From JADJNW01 sp964526645 (GTDB lineage: Bacteria > Bacteroidota > Bacteroidia > Chitinophagales > Saprospiraceae), in assembly GCA_964526645.1 (NCBI GenBank), contig CAZGJN010000010.1, positions 1 to 64,000 of the forward strand: DNA of 64,000 nt, given 5' to 3'. Positions within the stretch are counted from its first letter, which is position 1; each line of letters begins with the position of its first letter. A program made the translations under genes and the position numbers. Of this stretch, positions 34,171-42,379 are shown piece after piece. The notes under the pieces were generated by a model, which worked only from the letters and a program-made list of their open reading frames with translations, searched no databases and had not been told where the DNA came from.

Positions 34171-35523
34171 ATGCAACGAATCTTTTTCAACTTCCTCTTG
34201 GCAATGGAGGCTGTCCTGGCAAATCGCCTGCGCGCTTTTCTCACTGCCCTGGGCATTCTTTTCGGTGTAGGGGCGGTTATTGCGATGCTTGCCATCGGCA
34301 CAGGTGCCAAGCAGTCTATTTTGGAACGAATGAAACTCATCGGCACGAATAACATTGTTATTAAAACCATTATTCCAAGCGATTCGGAGGAAGAAGCGCA
34401 GGCAAAAAGCACTGCCAATAGCGGTAGTAGCAATACGGGTGAAAAAAGCAAACGACCTTGGTCGCCAGGGTTGACACTCAAAGACATAGAAGCGATCAAA
34501 AAAGTATTGCCAGCGGTGGAGCGCATTAGCCCGGAGATCGTATTACCAATGGCAGTCATCCAAGCCGGAAAGCTGGAAAAAGGGCGCTGTATCGGTGTAA
34601 CCAATGCTTTTTTTGAACTTAACTCGTTACCGCTTGGGCAGGGGCAGTTTTTTCACCCCAATCACTTGGAAGGCGGCAAACCGGTGTGCGTCATTGGCAA
34701 AAACATCCAAAATCGCTTCTTCCCTAATGATACCCCGATTGGAAAACAAATCAAATTGGGTAATACCTGGCTGAAAATCATCGGGGTGCTGGAAAAGCGC
34801 TCTGCCAGCAAAGAAAGCCTCGCCAACCTGGGGATTCGGGATTACAATGACGATGTGTACGTGCCTGTCACTACGGCCTTGTTGCGATTTAAAAACAGGG
34901 CAACGGTTTCCAAAGCAGACCTCCGCCAGGATTTTGACTTCGGAGAAGGAGGCGCAAATGAAGACCAGAATTACCATCAATTGGATCGCGTGGTCGTTCA
35001 AGTGGCGGACTCTCGCTACCTGCGCGCTTCTGCCGATGTGATTGCACGCATCCTTAAGCGCCGCCACCAGGAGATGCTTGATTTTGAGATCGAAGTACCA
35101 GAACTGCTGCTCGAAGAACAACAAAAAACCCAAGAAACTTTCAACTTCGTGTTGGCGGCTATTGCCGGCATTTCGCTCCTCGTGGGGGGGATCGGCATTA
35201 TGAATATCATGTTGGCATCTGTGTTGGAGCGGATCAAGGAAATCGGTGTGCGGCGCTCGCTGGGTGCTACCCAAAAAGATATTGTCCAGCAGTTCCTCTT
35301 CGAGGCAGTTTTTATCAGTCTATTGGGTGGTTTGCTGGGGGTGATACTGGGCGTGGTAGCTGCCAATCTAATCGCTACTTCTGCTAAAATCCCAACGATT
35401 GTATCGGCGTGGTCGGTATTACTTTCCTTTGGCGTAGCGGCATCTGTGGGCTTGGTTTTTGGAATTTTCCCGGCGCGCCGCGCTTCCAAACAAGATCCCA
35501 TCAAAGCGCTTCGGGTAGAATGA
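34171..35523 (+). CDS. MacB-like ABC permease (FtsX fold), no ATPase domain
   Basis: 450 residues with the four-helix MacB topology: a first helix at about 22-45 (LTALGILFGVGAVIAMLAIG), a large periplasmic domain at about 50-320 with a Ser/Gly-rich stretch near 75-95, then the FtsX domain with three helices (VLAAIAGISLLVGGIGIMNIML, FISLLGGLLGVILGVVAANL, VLLSFGVAASVGLVFGIFP). The mechanotransmission motif LERIKEIGVRRSLGA is intact. The ATP-binding subunit, usually adjacent or fused, is missing from this operon and must be encoded elsewhere. With the adaptor and TolC it should export a periplasmic substrate. Confidence 0.9.
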   Translation: MQRIFFNFLLAMEAVLANRLRAFLTALGILFGVGAVIAMLAIGTGAKQSILERMKLIGTNNIVIKTIIPSDSEEEAQAKSTANSGSSNTGEKSKRPWSPGLTLKDIEAIKKVLPAVERISPEIVLPMAVIQAGKLEKGRCIGVTNAFFELNSLPLGQGQFFHPNHLEGGKPVCVIGKNIQNRFFPNDTPIGKQIKLGNTWLKIIGVLEKRSASKESLANLGIRDYNDDVYVPVTTALLRFKNRATVSKADLRQDFDFGEGGANEDQNYHQLDRVVVQVADSRYLRASADVIARILKRRHQEMLDFEIEVPELLLEEQQKTQETFNFVLAAIAGISLLVGGIGIMNIMLASVLERIKEIGVRRSLGATQKDIVQQFLFEAVFISLLGGLLGVILGVVAANLIATSAKIPTIVSAWSVLLSFGVAASVGLVFGIFPARRASKQDPIKALRVE

Positions 35524-35591
35524 GGCTCAAGGGTACATTAAAAAATTTGAATGACAAGACTTGAAACAATTAATGCTTTAAATCAGCTCGC

Positions 35592-37070
35592 ATGAAATAT
35601 ACCTGGCTCTTTTTTCTGATTGGTATCCGCCTTGTAAGTATTGCCCAAACGCCTGAAAATTACCGGCTGACCCTGGCTGAGGTGGTACAAATTGCGCAAA
35701 GCGATGCCCCCGATGTACAACTCGCCAAAACGCGCCTAAGTAATCGCTTTTGGCAATTTCAATCCTTTAAAGCGGACTACAAACCCGTGATAGGTTTTAA
35801 TGCGACCCTGCCTTTTCTAAATCGCTCTATCCAGTCTATTACACAGCCCGACGGCTCAGTACTTTTCCGCCAGCAGTCTTTTATGAACAACGCAGTGGGC
35901 TTGTCGCTTCAGCAAGATATTGGCTTGACCGGCGGCACCATTATTTTTAACTCCGACCTCAACCGCCTGGATATTTTTGGTGCCAATGGCAATCCTGGTA
36001 CGATTTCTTATCTGTCCAGCCCGCTTTCTTTGTCTTTTATACAGCCTATCCTCGGTTTTAATCCTTTGAAATGGAATAAAAAAATAGAACCGCTGCGTTA
36101 TCAGGAAGCCAAGCGCGGTTTTTCGGAAGATATGGAAGCAACTGCTTTTACGGCAGTGCGATTATTTTTCGACATCCTCATCGCGCAGCTCAACGTCGAA
36201 GCGGCTCAGCAGGAAAAATCGAACGCGGATACGCTGTACGGCATTTCTAAAGGGCGCTTTGAGGTGGGTAAAATTGCGGAAACCGAACTCCTTCAAATCG
36301 AACTCAGCGTAGCCAATGCGGAGAATGCTATTGCTCAATCTACGCTGAACTTGCAGTCCAGCATTGAGCAATTGCGCAACTTCCTTGGCATCCAGCGTGC
36401 GGTTACTTTTGAAATGGTGCCGCCTACGGTGCTGCCCGCTTTTGTTATTGATGCGGACAAAGCCCTGCAAATTGCTTTACAAAATCGAAGTGAACTAATT
36501 GCCTTTGAGCGCCGCCTGCGCGAAGCCGAACGAAATGTTGCCTTAGCAAAAGGGCAAACAGGGCCTCAAATTAGTCTTAACGCGGCTTTTGGTTTACAAC
36601 AAACCGCCAATACGTTTTCGGATGCCTATGGCAATCTGCTGGATCGCGAGCAACTCACGCTGGGGCTGCAAGTGCCTATTGCCGACTGGGGCAAAGCCAA
36701 AGCTCAACGCGAAATCGCTAAATCTAATCTGGAACTGGAACGCCTCAACCTCTCCCAGGAACGGGTGAACTTTGAGCAGAATATTCTACTGAAAGTCAAA
36801 CAGTTTGACCTGGTACGCAATCAGGTGGATCGCGCGCTGCGCGCCTACGAGGTATCCAAAAAACGCCAGGAGATGACCCGAAACCGCTATTACATTGGGA
36901 AAATTGGAATCACCGATCTCAATATCGCGGTACAGGAGCAGGAAGCTGCCCGCCGCAACTACATCAGCACACTGCGTACCTTCTGGGAAACTTACTACGA
37001 TTTGCGCCTCGCTACACTATACGACTTCGCCACGGACCGCAGCCTGGTGCAACTTCCCGATGGTTATTAA
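35592..37070 (+). CDS. TolC-family outer membrane channel
   Basis: 492 residues. A signal peptide ends near RLVSIAQTPE. The OEP repeats are at about 190-250 and 395-470, with heptads such as AAQQEKSNADTLYGISKGRFEVGKIAETELLQIEL and VSKKRQEMTRNRYYIGKIGITDLNIAVQEQEAARR read in two parts. This is the second TolC protein in the window (the other is at 21854). It closes the adaptor-permease-TolC operon with a 68-bp gap, and is the outer-membrane duct of that pump. Confidence 0.88.
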   Translation: MKYTWLFFLIGIRLVSIAQTPENYRLTLAEVVQIAQSDAPDVQLAKTRLSNRFWQFQSFKADYKPVIGFNATLPFLNRSIQSITQPDGSVLFRQQSFMNNAVGLSLQQDIGLTGGTIIFNSDLNRLDIFGANGNPGTISYLSSPLSLSFIQPILGFNPLKWNKKIEPLRYQEAKRGFSEDMEATAFTAVRLFFDILIAQLNVEAAQQEKSNADTLYGISKGRFEVGKIAETELLQIELSVANAENAIAQSTLNLQSSIEQLRNFLGIQRAVTFEMVPPTVLPAFVIDADKALQIALQNRSELIAFERRLREAERNVALAKGQTGPQISLNAAFGLQQTANTFSDAYGNLLDREQLTLGLQVPIADWGKAKAQREIAKSNLELERLNLSQERVNFEQNILLKVKQFDLVRNQVDRALRAYEVSKKRQEMTRNRYYIGKIGITDLNIAVQEQEAARRNYISTLRTFWETYYDLRLATLYDFATDRSLVQLPDGY

Positions 37071-37363
37071 ATGGGTTCAAAAATTTTCAGAATACAAAAG
37101 ACAAATAAGCAGGAGGTATTGCCTTAGTCCAACCCTGGGTGAAGTAAATCAAGGAGCCGAGGGCTACAGTTTTATCCAGAAAATCGTTTCTGCTTTTGCT
37201 TTTCACAGCTTTAAATTTTTTTCAATAAAAGATTAGAGTCGTTTTCGATTGCTTTTATGGCATCGAAAGGCAAATCATTCTTTCAAAAGTACTACCTCTA
37301 TGGATGTTTTCTGCATGCAGTTATGTTAAAGAAAATTTAAACCAATGGATTCAATGTGCATTG
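37071..37363. other. intergenic region between convergent genes
   Basis: About 290 AT-rich bases between the stop of the TolC gene and the stop of the permease-DtxR fusion. Convergent genes would need a terminator here, but I see no good hairpin with a T-run and no gene. Confidence 0.35.
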
Positions 37364-38860
37364 TCAATTGAAGATTGAGGTAGGCTGCACGTTGATTTGG
37401 CGAGCAAGTTCAAGCGGTAGGCCTATTTTTTTGTCGTTTATTTGAATTTCTATTTGGTGAGCGTCCTTGCGATGGATTGTAAAATTTGAATCAGGCGCAA
37501 GCCCCATCTGCCAAAGCTGTGCTTCTACATGTTCGTTGAGCTGTTGCGCTGCGATTTTAGCTTGCTGCGATACATCCAAGCGACTCAGAGGGAATGCCGG
37601 CAAACCACTTTTGGCGGGGATCGGTTCGCCATGAGGATCAAAAGTGGGATAGCCCAGGGACTCATCTACCTCATCCAGGAGGTGCTCTGGCAGCAAATGT
37701 TCGTATCGTTCGGCTTCATCGTGTACTTTTTCCGCATCCAAGCCCATTTTGTCAGCGAGGTAAGTCTCCCACAAGCGATGCGCACGCACGAGCCGCCGAG
37801 CTTCTATTTCCCCTTTATCGGTGAGCGCCAGGCGGTCATTTTCTATCCAGCCTTGCTGGCGCAAGTTTTTTAATCCTTTTTGTAAAAAATAATTTTTGAA
37901 GCCCAAGTGCTCCAGAAGCCTTGCTTCAGAGAGTTGATTTTCTTCTTGCAAGCGAAAGCTTTGTTTGAGGATATCTTCTTGCTGAATGCGATAGCGGAGT
38001 TTGCGATTGCGCAGCCATTTTAGAAAAAGCCCTTTGTCGGGAGCAAAAAAAACAGCCAGCAGGTATAACATGGTTGCTACTACTGCCATAGCGGGGCCAG
38101 GCGTGGTATCCAATGCTACGGCGAGTAACAAACCCAGAAAAGACGCAAGCAAGCCAATACCGCCGGATAGCACCAGCACCCACTTTAGTTGGTTGGAGAA
38201 TAATAGCGCCGTCGAAGCAGGGGTGATCAACATGGCTACCACCAGAATTACACCGACCGTCTGTAAAGAAGCAACGACTGCAAAAGAAAGCAACAACATC
38301 AGGAAATAATGCACCATCTTGACCGAAATACCCATCGTTTCTGCTACAATCGGCTGGAAAGTCGTGATGAGTAAATAGCGATAAAAAACGATGACACTCA
38401 AAAGCACATACACCGTCACCCCGGCAGTGAGGTACAAATCTTGATTGGCTACACCCAAGACATTGCCAAACAAAAAATCCTTCAAATCCAAGTGTACACC
38501 TTCGGTTTTGCTAATCCAAGAAATTCCCATAATGCCCAAGGAAAACATGGCTGTGAAAACAATTCCGATGGCAGCATCATTTTTTGTTTTTACATTTTGC
38601 TGAATCCAGGTAATTCCCAGCGCTGCCAGTAGCCCCGCCAAAACTGAACCCGTGAAAAAACCCAGGGCGCTATACCCAATCAATACGAAAGCCAGCACTA
38701 CACCCGGCAAAATGGCATGTGCCAGTGCATCACCGATGAGGGACATGTTGCGCAGTACGATAAAACACCCCAATACGCCACACATCAACCCGACCAGCAT
38801 GGAGGCGATCAGGGCACGCGGTGCAGCAGCATATTGAAAAAATTCGAGTATATCATTCAT
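37364..38860 (-). CDS. ABC-3 metal permease fused to a DtxR/MntR-type regulator
   Basis: 498 residues in two parts. Residues 1-280 are a ZnuB/MntB-type (ABC-3) manganese/zinc/iron permease with about eight helices (IVLRNMSLIGDALAHAILPG, KTKNDAAIGIVF, VVAMLITPASTALL). Residues 285-498 are a complete DtxR-family protein: winged helix (about 291-350), dimer/metal domain with RAHRLWETYL (His361, Glu365) and KVHDEAERYEH (His380, Glu384, Glu387, His388), and a FeoA/SH3-like end (about 425-490). Glu384 sits where DtxR has Cys102, as in Mn-sensing MntR. No ATPase or binding-protein gene adjoins. The regulator half would face the cytoplasm and may gate transport, bind DNA, or both. A DtxR-like operator lies 60 bases upstream. 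Confidence 0.88.
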   Translation of the reverse strand: MNDILEFFQYAAAPRALIASMLVGLMCGVLGCFIVLRNMSLIGDALAHAILPGVVLAFVLIGYSALGFFTGSVLAGLLAALGITWIQQNVKTKNDAAIGIVFTAMFSLGIMGISWISKTEGVHLDLKDFLFGNVLGVANQDLYLTAGVTVYVLLSVIVFYRYLLITTFQPIVAETMGISVKMVHYFLMLLLSFAVVASLQTVGVILVVAMLITPASTALLFSNQLKWVLVLSGGIGLLASFLGLLLAVALDTTPGPAMAVVATMLYLLAVFFAPDKGLFLKWLRNRKLRYRIQQEDILKQSFRLQEENQLSEARLLEHLGFKNYFLQKGLKNLRQQGWIENDRLALTDKGEIEARRLVRAHRLWETYLADKMGLDAEKVHDEAERYEHLLPEHLLDEVDESLGYPTFDPHGEPIPAKSGLPAFPLSRLDVSQQAKIAAQQLNEHVEAQLWQMGLAPDSNFTIHRKDAHQIEIQINDKKIGLPLELARQINVQPTSIFN

Positions 38861-38920
38861 TTTCTGGACGGCTGTTTTTTAAATTCAAAATTAAGTAATT
38901 TTTTAAATAAATAAAAATAT

Positions 38921-38940
38921 TTTTTAGTCTAATCTAAAAA
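38921..38940 (-). promoter_or_regulatory. DtxR-like operator before the permease-DtxR gene
   Basis: TTTTTAGTCTAATCTAAAAA: 7-bp arms TTTTTAG/CTAAAAA around TCTAAT. The core TTTAGnCTAAnCTAAA closely resembles DtxR/IdeR/MntR-family operators (TTAGGTTAGCCTAA type). It lies 60-80 bases before the start codon of the only DtxR-domain protein in the window, so metal-dependent autorepression is likely. Confidence 0.6.
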
Positions 38941-38996
38941 AGATAATGAATTAAACCAATGGATGCGATTTCTTAAATGCCAACAGGACAAGCGCC

Positions 38997-39908
38997 TTAA
39001 TGAACCATCATTTCATACAACATCCCTTCTTTCATTGCAAAAGAGGAGATGATAATTTGTTCGATAGGCGTAGGGGATAGCTTGAGCACGAAATCAATCA
39101 GGATGAGGGCTACGACGATCATATCGGCTCGAATGGCGGGCATCCCCTGCATGTTCAGGCGCTCTTGCAAGGTGGAATGGCGTATCGTTTGGTAGAAATC
39201 CGGAAATTTTGCAACATCGAGAATGGCGTGGTGCGGATGAGTTTTATGGTCCACCAAAATATTTTCCAGCACATCAAAAGTACCCGAAGCACCTACGAGG
39301 TGCCGCACCGGAAGTTGTAGCAAGGCCTGCCGCAGCGGGGCTAAGTGTTGATTCAAAAAAGTTTGCACAGCAGCTATTTCATCTGGGGCAATGGGATCAC
39401 TTTGATGAAACCGCTTGAACAAAATAGCTACGCCGATTGGAAAACTATGCGACCAATAAACCTGCCGCTGATCGGCGATAATAAACTCCACGCTCCCACC
39501 ACCAATATCCATGATAAGCATAGGATCATCGCCAAATGGCACCGCCAGCATCACACCCTTGTGGATCAATGCCGCCTCCCGTTCGCCGCTGATGAGCTGC
39601 ACTTCGATACCCGTCAACGCTTGCACTTGTTGAATAAACGCCCTTCCATTGCTGGCTGTGCGCAGGGCTGCAGTGCCAAAAGCCCAAACGCGGCTCACTT
39701 GCTGTGCCGCCAGTGTTTCTTTGAATATTTGCATAACCTCCAGCCCTCTGGCAAAAGGCGTGGGGCCGATCTTTTCGATACCTTCTGCTGCTAATTTTAC
39801 AAAATACTGTTTTCGGTACAATTCTGTGAAAGTACCATCTGGCTTAGGTTCTACCAACAGTAGGTGAAAAGTATTTGTACCAAGGTCAATAACACCTAAT
39901 TTATCCAT
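38997..39908 (-). CDS. Ppx/GppA-family phosphatase
   Basis: 303 residues of the ASKHA fold: KLGVIDLGTNTFHLLLVE (phosphate 1), IMDIGGGSVEFIIAD (phosphate 2), and a catalytic-base region around RVWAFGTAALRTASNGRAF. It is a short Ppx/GppA form of the type common in Bacteroidota, without the HD-like C-terminal domain of the E. coli enzyme. Members remove phosphate from polyphosphate or from pppGpp; which one cannot be told. It is followed 14 bases before by a small lipoprotein gene on the same strand. Confidence 0.88.
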   Translation of the reverse strand: MDKLGVIDLGTNTFHLLLVEPKPDGTFTELYRKQYFVKLAAEGIEKIGPTPFARGLEVMQIFKETLAAQQVSRVWAFGTAALRTASNGRAFIQQVQALTGIEVQLISGEREAALIHKGVMLAVPFGDDPMLIMDIGGGSVEFIIADQRQVYWSHSFPIGVAILFKRFHQSDPIAPDEIAAVQTFLNQHLAPLRQALLQLPVRHLVGASGTFDVLENILVDHKTHPHHAILDVAKFPDFYQTIRHSTLQERLNMQGMPAIRADMIVVALILIDFVLKLSPTPIEQIIISSFAMKEGMLYEMMVH

Positions 39909-39922
39909 CTGATCATGTGTGC

Positions 39923-40411
39923 TTACTTTCGATATTGCCTCGTCAGGTTATCGTACAATTTGATACCATCGGGTAATAAAAGATTAGCGTAGGTAGGTTG
40001 GTTATCTTTGTAAAAAAGGTAATAATTGCAGTTTTCCCCCAAAAACAAATCCGCTTCTATGAGCGTTTCGCCTTTTCCCTGAAAGAATATTCTACCAATA
40101 GCCTGACAGGGTGCTACGGACACGGGCGCCTGGTTGCTGATTTGCGAAAGCATTACTTGCACATCCGCATTGCCATCCCTGCTCATACTGATTGGCATAT
40201 TATAAAACAAAACGTCTATATGATCGCCTTGTGTACCGATCAGATTCACGATGTCCATTGGCAAGGAAGGATAGTTCATAGCGACCAACTGTGTGGGTGG
40301 TGGCGGTGGCGCTGCAGGGGGCGTAGCCGTTTGAGGTTGTTTTTTATTTTCTGTGCATCCATTGAATAACAAAATGGCGCAAACAAGTACGAATAGCCGA
40401 TCCATGTTCAT
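39923..40411 (-). CDS. small predicted lipoprotein
   Basis: About 162 residues from ATG 40411 (MNMDRLFVLV); ATG 40405 is also possible and a TTG lies at 40423. The lipobox is LLFNGC. A low-complexity Pro/Ala/Thr linker follows (TATPPAAPPPPPTQ). The mature domain has two cysteines (VAPCQAIGRIFF and GENCNYYLF) and looks like a small beta-rich fold. It is eight bases after the stop of an outer-membrane barrel gene on the same strand, suggesting an envelope pair. I do not recognise the family. Confidence 0.65.
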   Translation of the reverse strand: MNMDRLFVLVCAILLFNGCTENKKQPQTATPPAAPPPPPTQLVAMNYPSLPMDIVNLIGTQGDHIDVLFYNMPISMSRDGNADVQVMLSQISNQAPVSVAPCQAIGRIFFQGKGETLIEADLFLGENCNYYLFYKDNQPTYANLLLPDGIKLYDNLTRQYRK

Positions 40412-40419
40412 TGTATTTA

Positions 40420-41016
40420 TCAAAAGAGGTAAACAAATCTACAACTAAGCGTGCGCCCTGTGAGTTGGCTGCCGCCATCTATCCCTTGCAAATCGCTCAA
40501 AGCTCTTTGCCAGCGGAAATCCACGCCTGCATTGTCTCGAAAATAATAGGTTACACCTAAAATTAGCGACAACAAATCGGCATTGTATTGTTCGATCTCA
40601 CTGATGTCTTCCCCTGTAAAATCAGTTACCGTATAATTAATCAACCTGCCATAGGACAGTCCGGCGCTCACATGAAATTTCCACTCTTTGAAGTTGATCA
40701 TCACAGGTACTTCCACAAAGTTCAACTTGATTTTTTCATAGATCGAACTCGGGTCGTCCACGCGCGTGCGGCTCGCACCCTGTTGGGAAAACAACAATTC
40801 CAGGCTCAGCAGCCAGCGCTTACTCAGTACAGCGGCTACCTTGCCGCCCGCATTGATGCCCAGTTTGTTGAACCCCGCCAGCTTATCGCCATCTATTTGT
40901 GAAAGATTGACACCTGCCACCAACCCAGCCTCAAAGCGCCGCTCCTGCGCCCGACCGAGGCAAGCCAGCATCAGCATCGCCAATGTTAAGATTCTACACA
41001 TAGCACTTGTTTTCAT
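40420..41016 (-). CDS. PorT-like outer membrane beta-barrel protein
   Basis: 198 residues from ATG 41016 (MKTSAMCRILTLAMLML) with a signal peptide ending near CLGRAQ. The body alternates hydrophobic strands and short turns: FEAGLVAGVNLSQIDG, GINAGGKVAAVLSKRWLLSLELLFSQQG, VEVPVMINFKEWKFHVSAGLSYG, LLSLILGVTYYF, and a terminal aromatic strand TLSCRFVYLF. This is the eight-stranded porin/OmpA-like barrel common in Bacteroidota (PorT family, outer_membrane_beta-brl_2). Role unknown; it is linked to the lipoprotein gene just downstream. Confidence 0.82.
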   Translation of the reverse strand: MKTSAMCRILTLAMLMLACLGRAQERRFEAGLVAGVNLSQIDGDKLAGFNKLGINAGGKVAAVLSKRWLLSLELLFSQQGASRTRVDDPSSIYEKIKLNFVEVPVMINFKEWKFHVSAGLSYGRLINYTVTDFTGEDISEIEQYNADLLSLILGVTYYFRDNAGVDFRWQRALSDLQGIDGGSQLTGRTLSCRFVYLF

Positions 41017-41147
41017 GGTGATCCATCTTTGCAAAAATAGAAACGATTGCGGTATAATTTGATTTTTCCAACGATTAGGAGAAAATTTAGCGCAATTTTG
41101 CTCAAAACTGTCGAAAGTCTTTATTTTGCTTTATCAATACAAGTAAG

Positions 41148-41423
41148 ATGGAACTAAAATACACCCCGCACACCCTCAAAAAACTCGAAACACTGCTGGA
41201 AGAACTGGCTTACGAAGTACGATATGAAAAAGGCAACTTTCAGTCGGGCTATTGCATTTTGGAAAATAAAAAAGTGGCGGTCATCAATAAATTCTATGAA
41301 ACCGAAGGACGTATCAACTGTTTATTGGAGATATTGGGTAGCATTGAGGTGAATCCTGCTGAGTTGGAAGAAAAATCTGCCAGGTTTTACAAAGAAATCC
41401 AATCGGCGTGGCATCAAAAGTAG
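41148..41423 (+). CDS. conserved small protein of unknown function
   Basis: 91 residues, no signal peptide or membrane segment: KYTPHTLKKLETLLEELAYEV, then FQSGYCILENKKVAVINKFYETEGR, then INCLLEILGSI and a helical tail. The beta-hairpin around CILENKKVAVINKF flanked by helices looks like a folded cytoplasmic domain, and the codon use is normal. I do not know a function. It is 43 bases before the MBL hydrolase gene and may be cotranscribed with it. Confidence 0.65.
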   Translation: MELKYTPHTLKKLETLLEELAYEVRYEKGNFQSGYCILENKKVAVINKFYETEGRINCLLEILGSIEVNPAELEEKSARFYKEIQSAWHQK

Positions 41424-41466
41424 CAGTTTTTTCCGCTTGTATTTTCATGCTTTTTAAATTTCAAAC

Positions 41467-42243
41467 ATTATCGAAATCAAAATTACATTCCTCGGCACGG
41501 GTACTTCACAGGGTGTGCCGGTGATTGGCTGCGGCTGCAAGGTCTGTACCTCTGATGATCCGCGCGACCAGCGCCTGCGCACGGCGGCTTTGTTGCGCAT
41601 CGGCGATACCAATATTGGGATAGATTGCGGTCCTGATTTTCGGCAACAGATGCTGCGGGCAAGGGCATCCCATTTGGATGCTATTTTGCTTACGCACCAA
41701 CACAATGACCATGTTGTTGGTCTGGATGATGTGCGTCCTTTCAACTTTCGCTCCGGGCAAAGTATGCCGATCTACGCCACCGTTTCGGTACAGGAGGAAT
41801 TAAAACGCCGCTTTGCCTATGCTTTTGATGCAAATCCCTATCCGGGCGCGCCGCGATTTGATTTATATACAATTGATAAAGATACGCCTTTTCAGGTGGA
41901 TGGTATTCAGGTTACACCCGTCGAAGTGATGCACGGGCGCATGCCGGTGTTGGGTTTTCGGATTGGCCACTTTACTTATTTGACGGATGTCAAAACGATC
42001 AGCCAACGGGAATTGCAAAAAATAAAGGGCTCTAAAGTACTGGTAACAAGCGCTTTACATCATACACTCCATTATTCTCATGCCAATTTGGAAGAAGCCA
42101 TCGAGCTTGCTCAGTTGATTGGGGCGGAGCGCACCTATTTCACTCACATGAGCCATAGCATGGGCTTGTACGAAGAAATAAACCCAACACTACCGCAGGG
42201 GATGGCATTAGCTTATGATGGCTTGGAAATCGAATTGTCTTAA
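41467..42243 (+). CDS. PhnP-like MBL-fold hydrolase with anomalous start
   Basis: About 258 residues of the metallo-beta-lactamase fold, PhnP/RNase Z side branch: ITFLGTGTSQGVPVIGCGCKVC at the start in two halves, the metal site LTHQHNDHVVGLDD, then MHGRMPVLGF and YFTHMSHSMGL (metal His). The family N-terminus MKITFLGTGTSQG begins at 41482, but no ATG, GTG or TTG lies between that point and the in-frame stop at 41455. Either ATT (41467) is used, or one A is missing from the AAA run at 41456-41458, which would join the ATG at 41447. A GTG at 41515 would delete the conserved first strand. Function likely a cyclic phosphodiester or related hydrolase. Confidence 0.8.
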   Translation: MIEIKITFLGTGTSQGVPVIGCGCKVCTSDDPRDQRLRTAALLRIGDTNIGIDCGPDFRQQMLRARASHLDAILLTHQHNDHVVGLDDVRPFNFRSGQSMPIYATVSVQEELKRRFAYAFDANPYPGAPRFDLYTIDKDTPFQVDGIQVTPVEVMHGRMPVLGFRIGHFTYLTDVKTISQRELQKIKGSKVLVTSALHHTLHYSHANLEEAIELAQLIGAERTYFTHMSHSMGLYEEINPTLPQGMALAYDGLEIELS

Positions 42244-42379
42244 GTGATCGAGCAGTTTTATAGCCAGCAGTTGGAAGTCAATAAAAATTGATAATCAATA
42301 CCTTATGATAACAATTGTGTAATTTGAATATGCGCTCTCACTTAATTTTTTCTAAACTTGCAGTTCAAGATTGCTTATT

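Noticed and set aside
41447..41475. Programmed -1 frameshift from the ATG at 41447 into the MBL frame
   Set aside because: The run AAATTTC is in the wrong phase (AAA TTT C rather than A AAT TTC) for a standard slippery heptamer, and no downstream stem is evident; an ATT start or a missing A is simpler.
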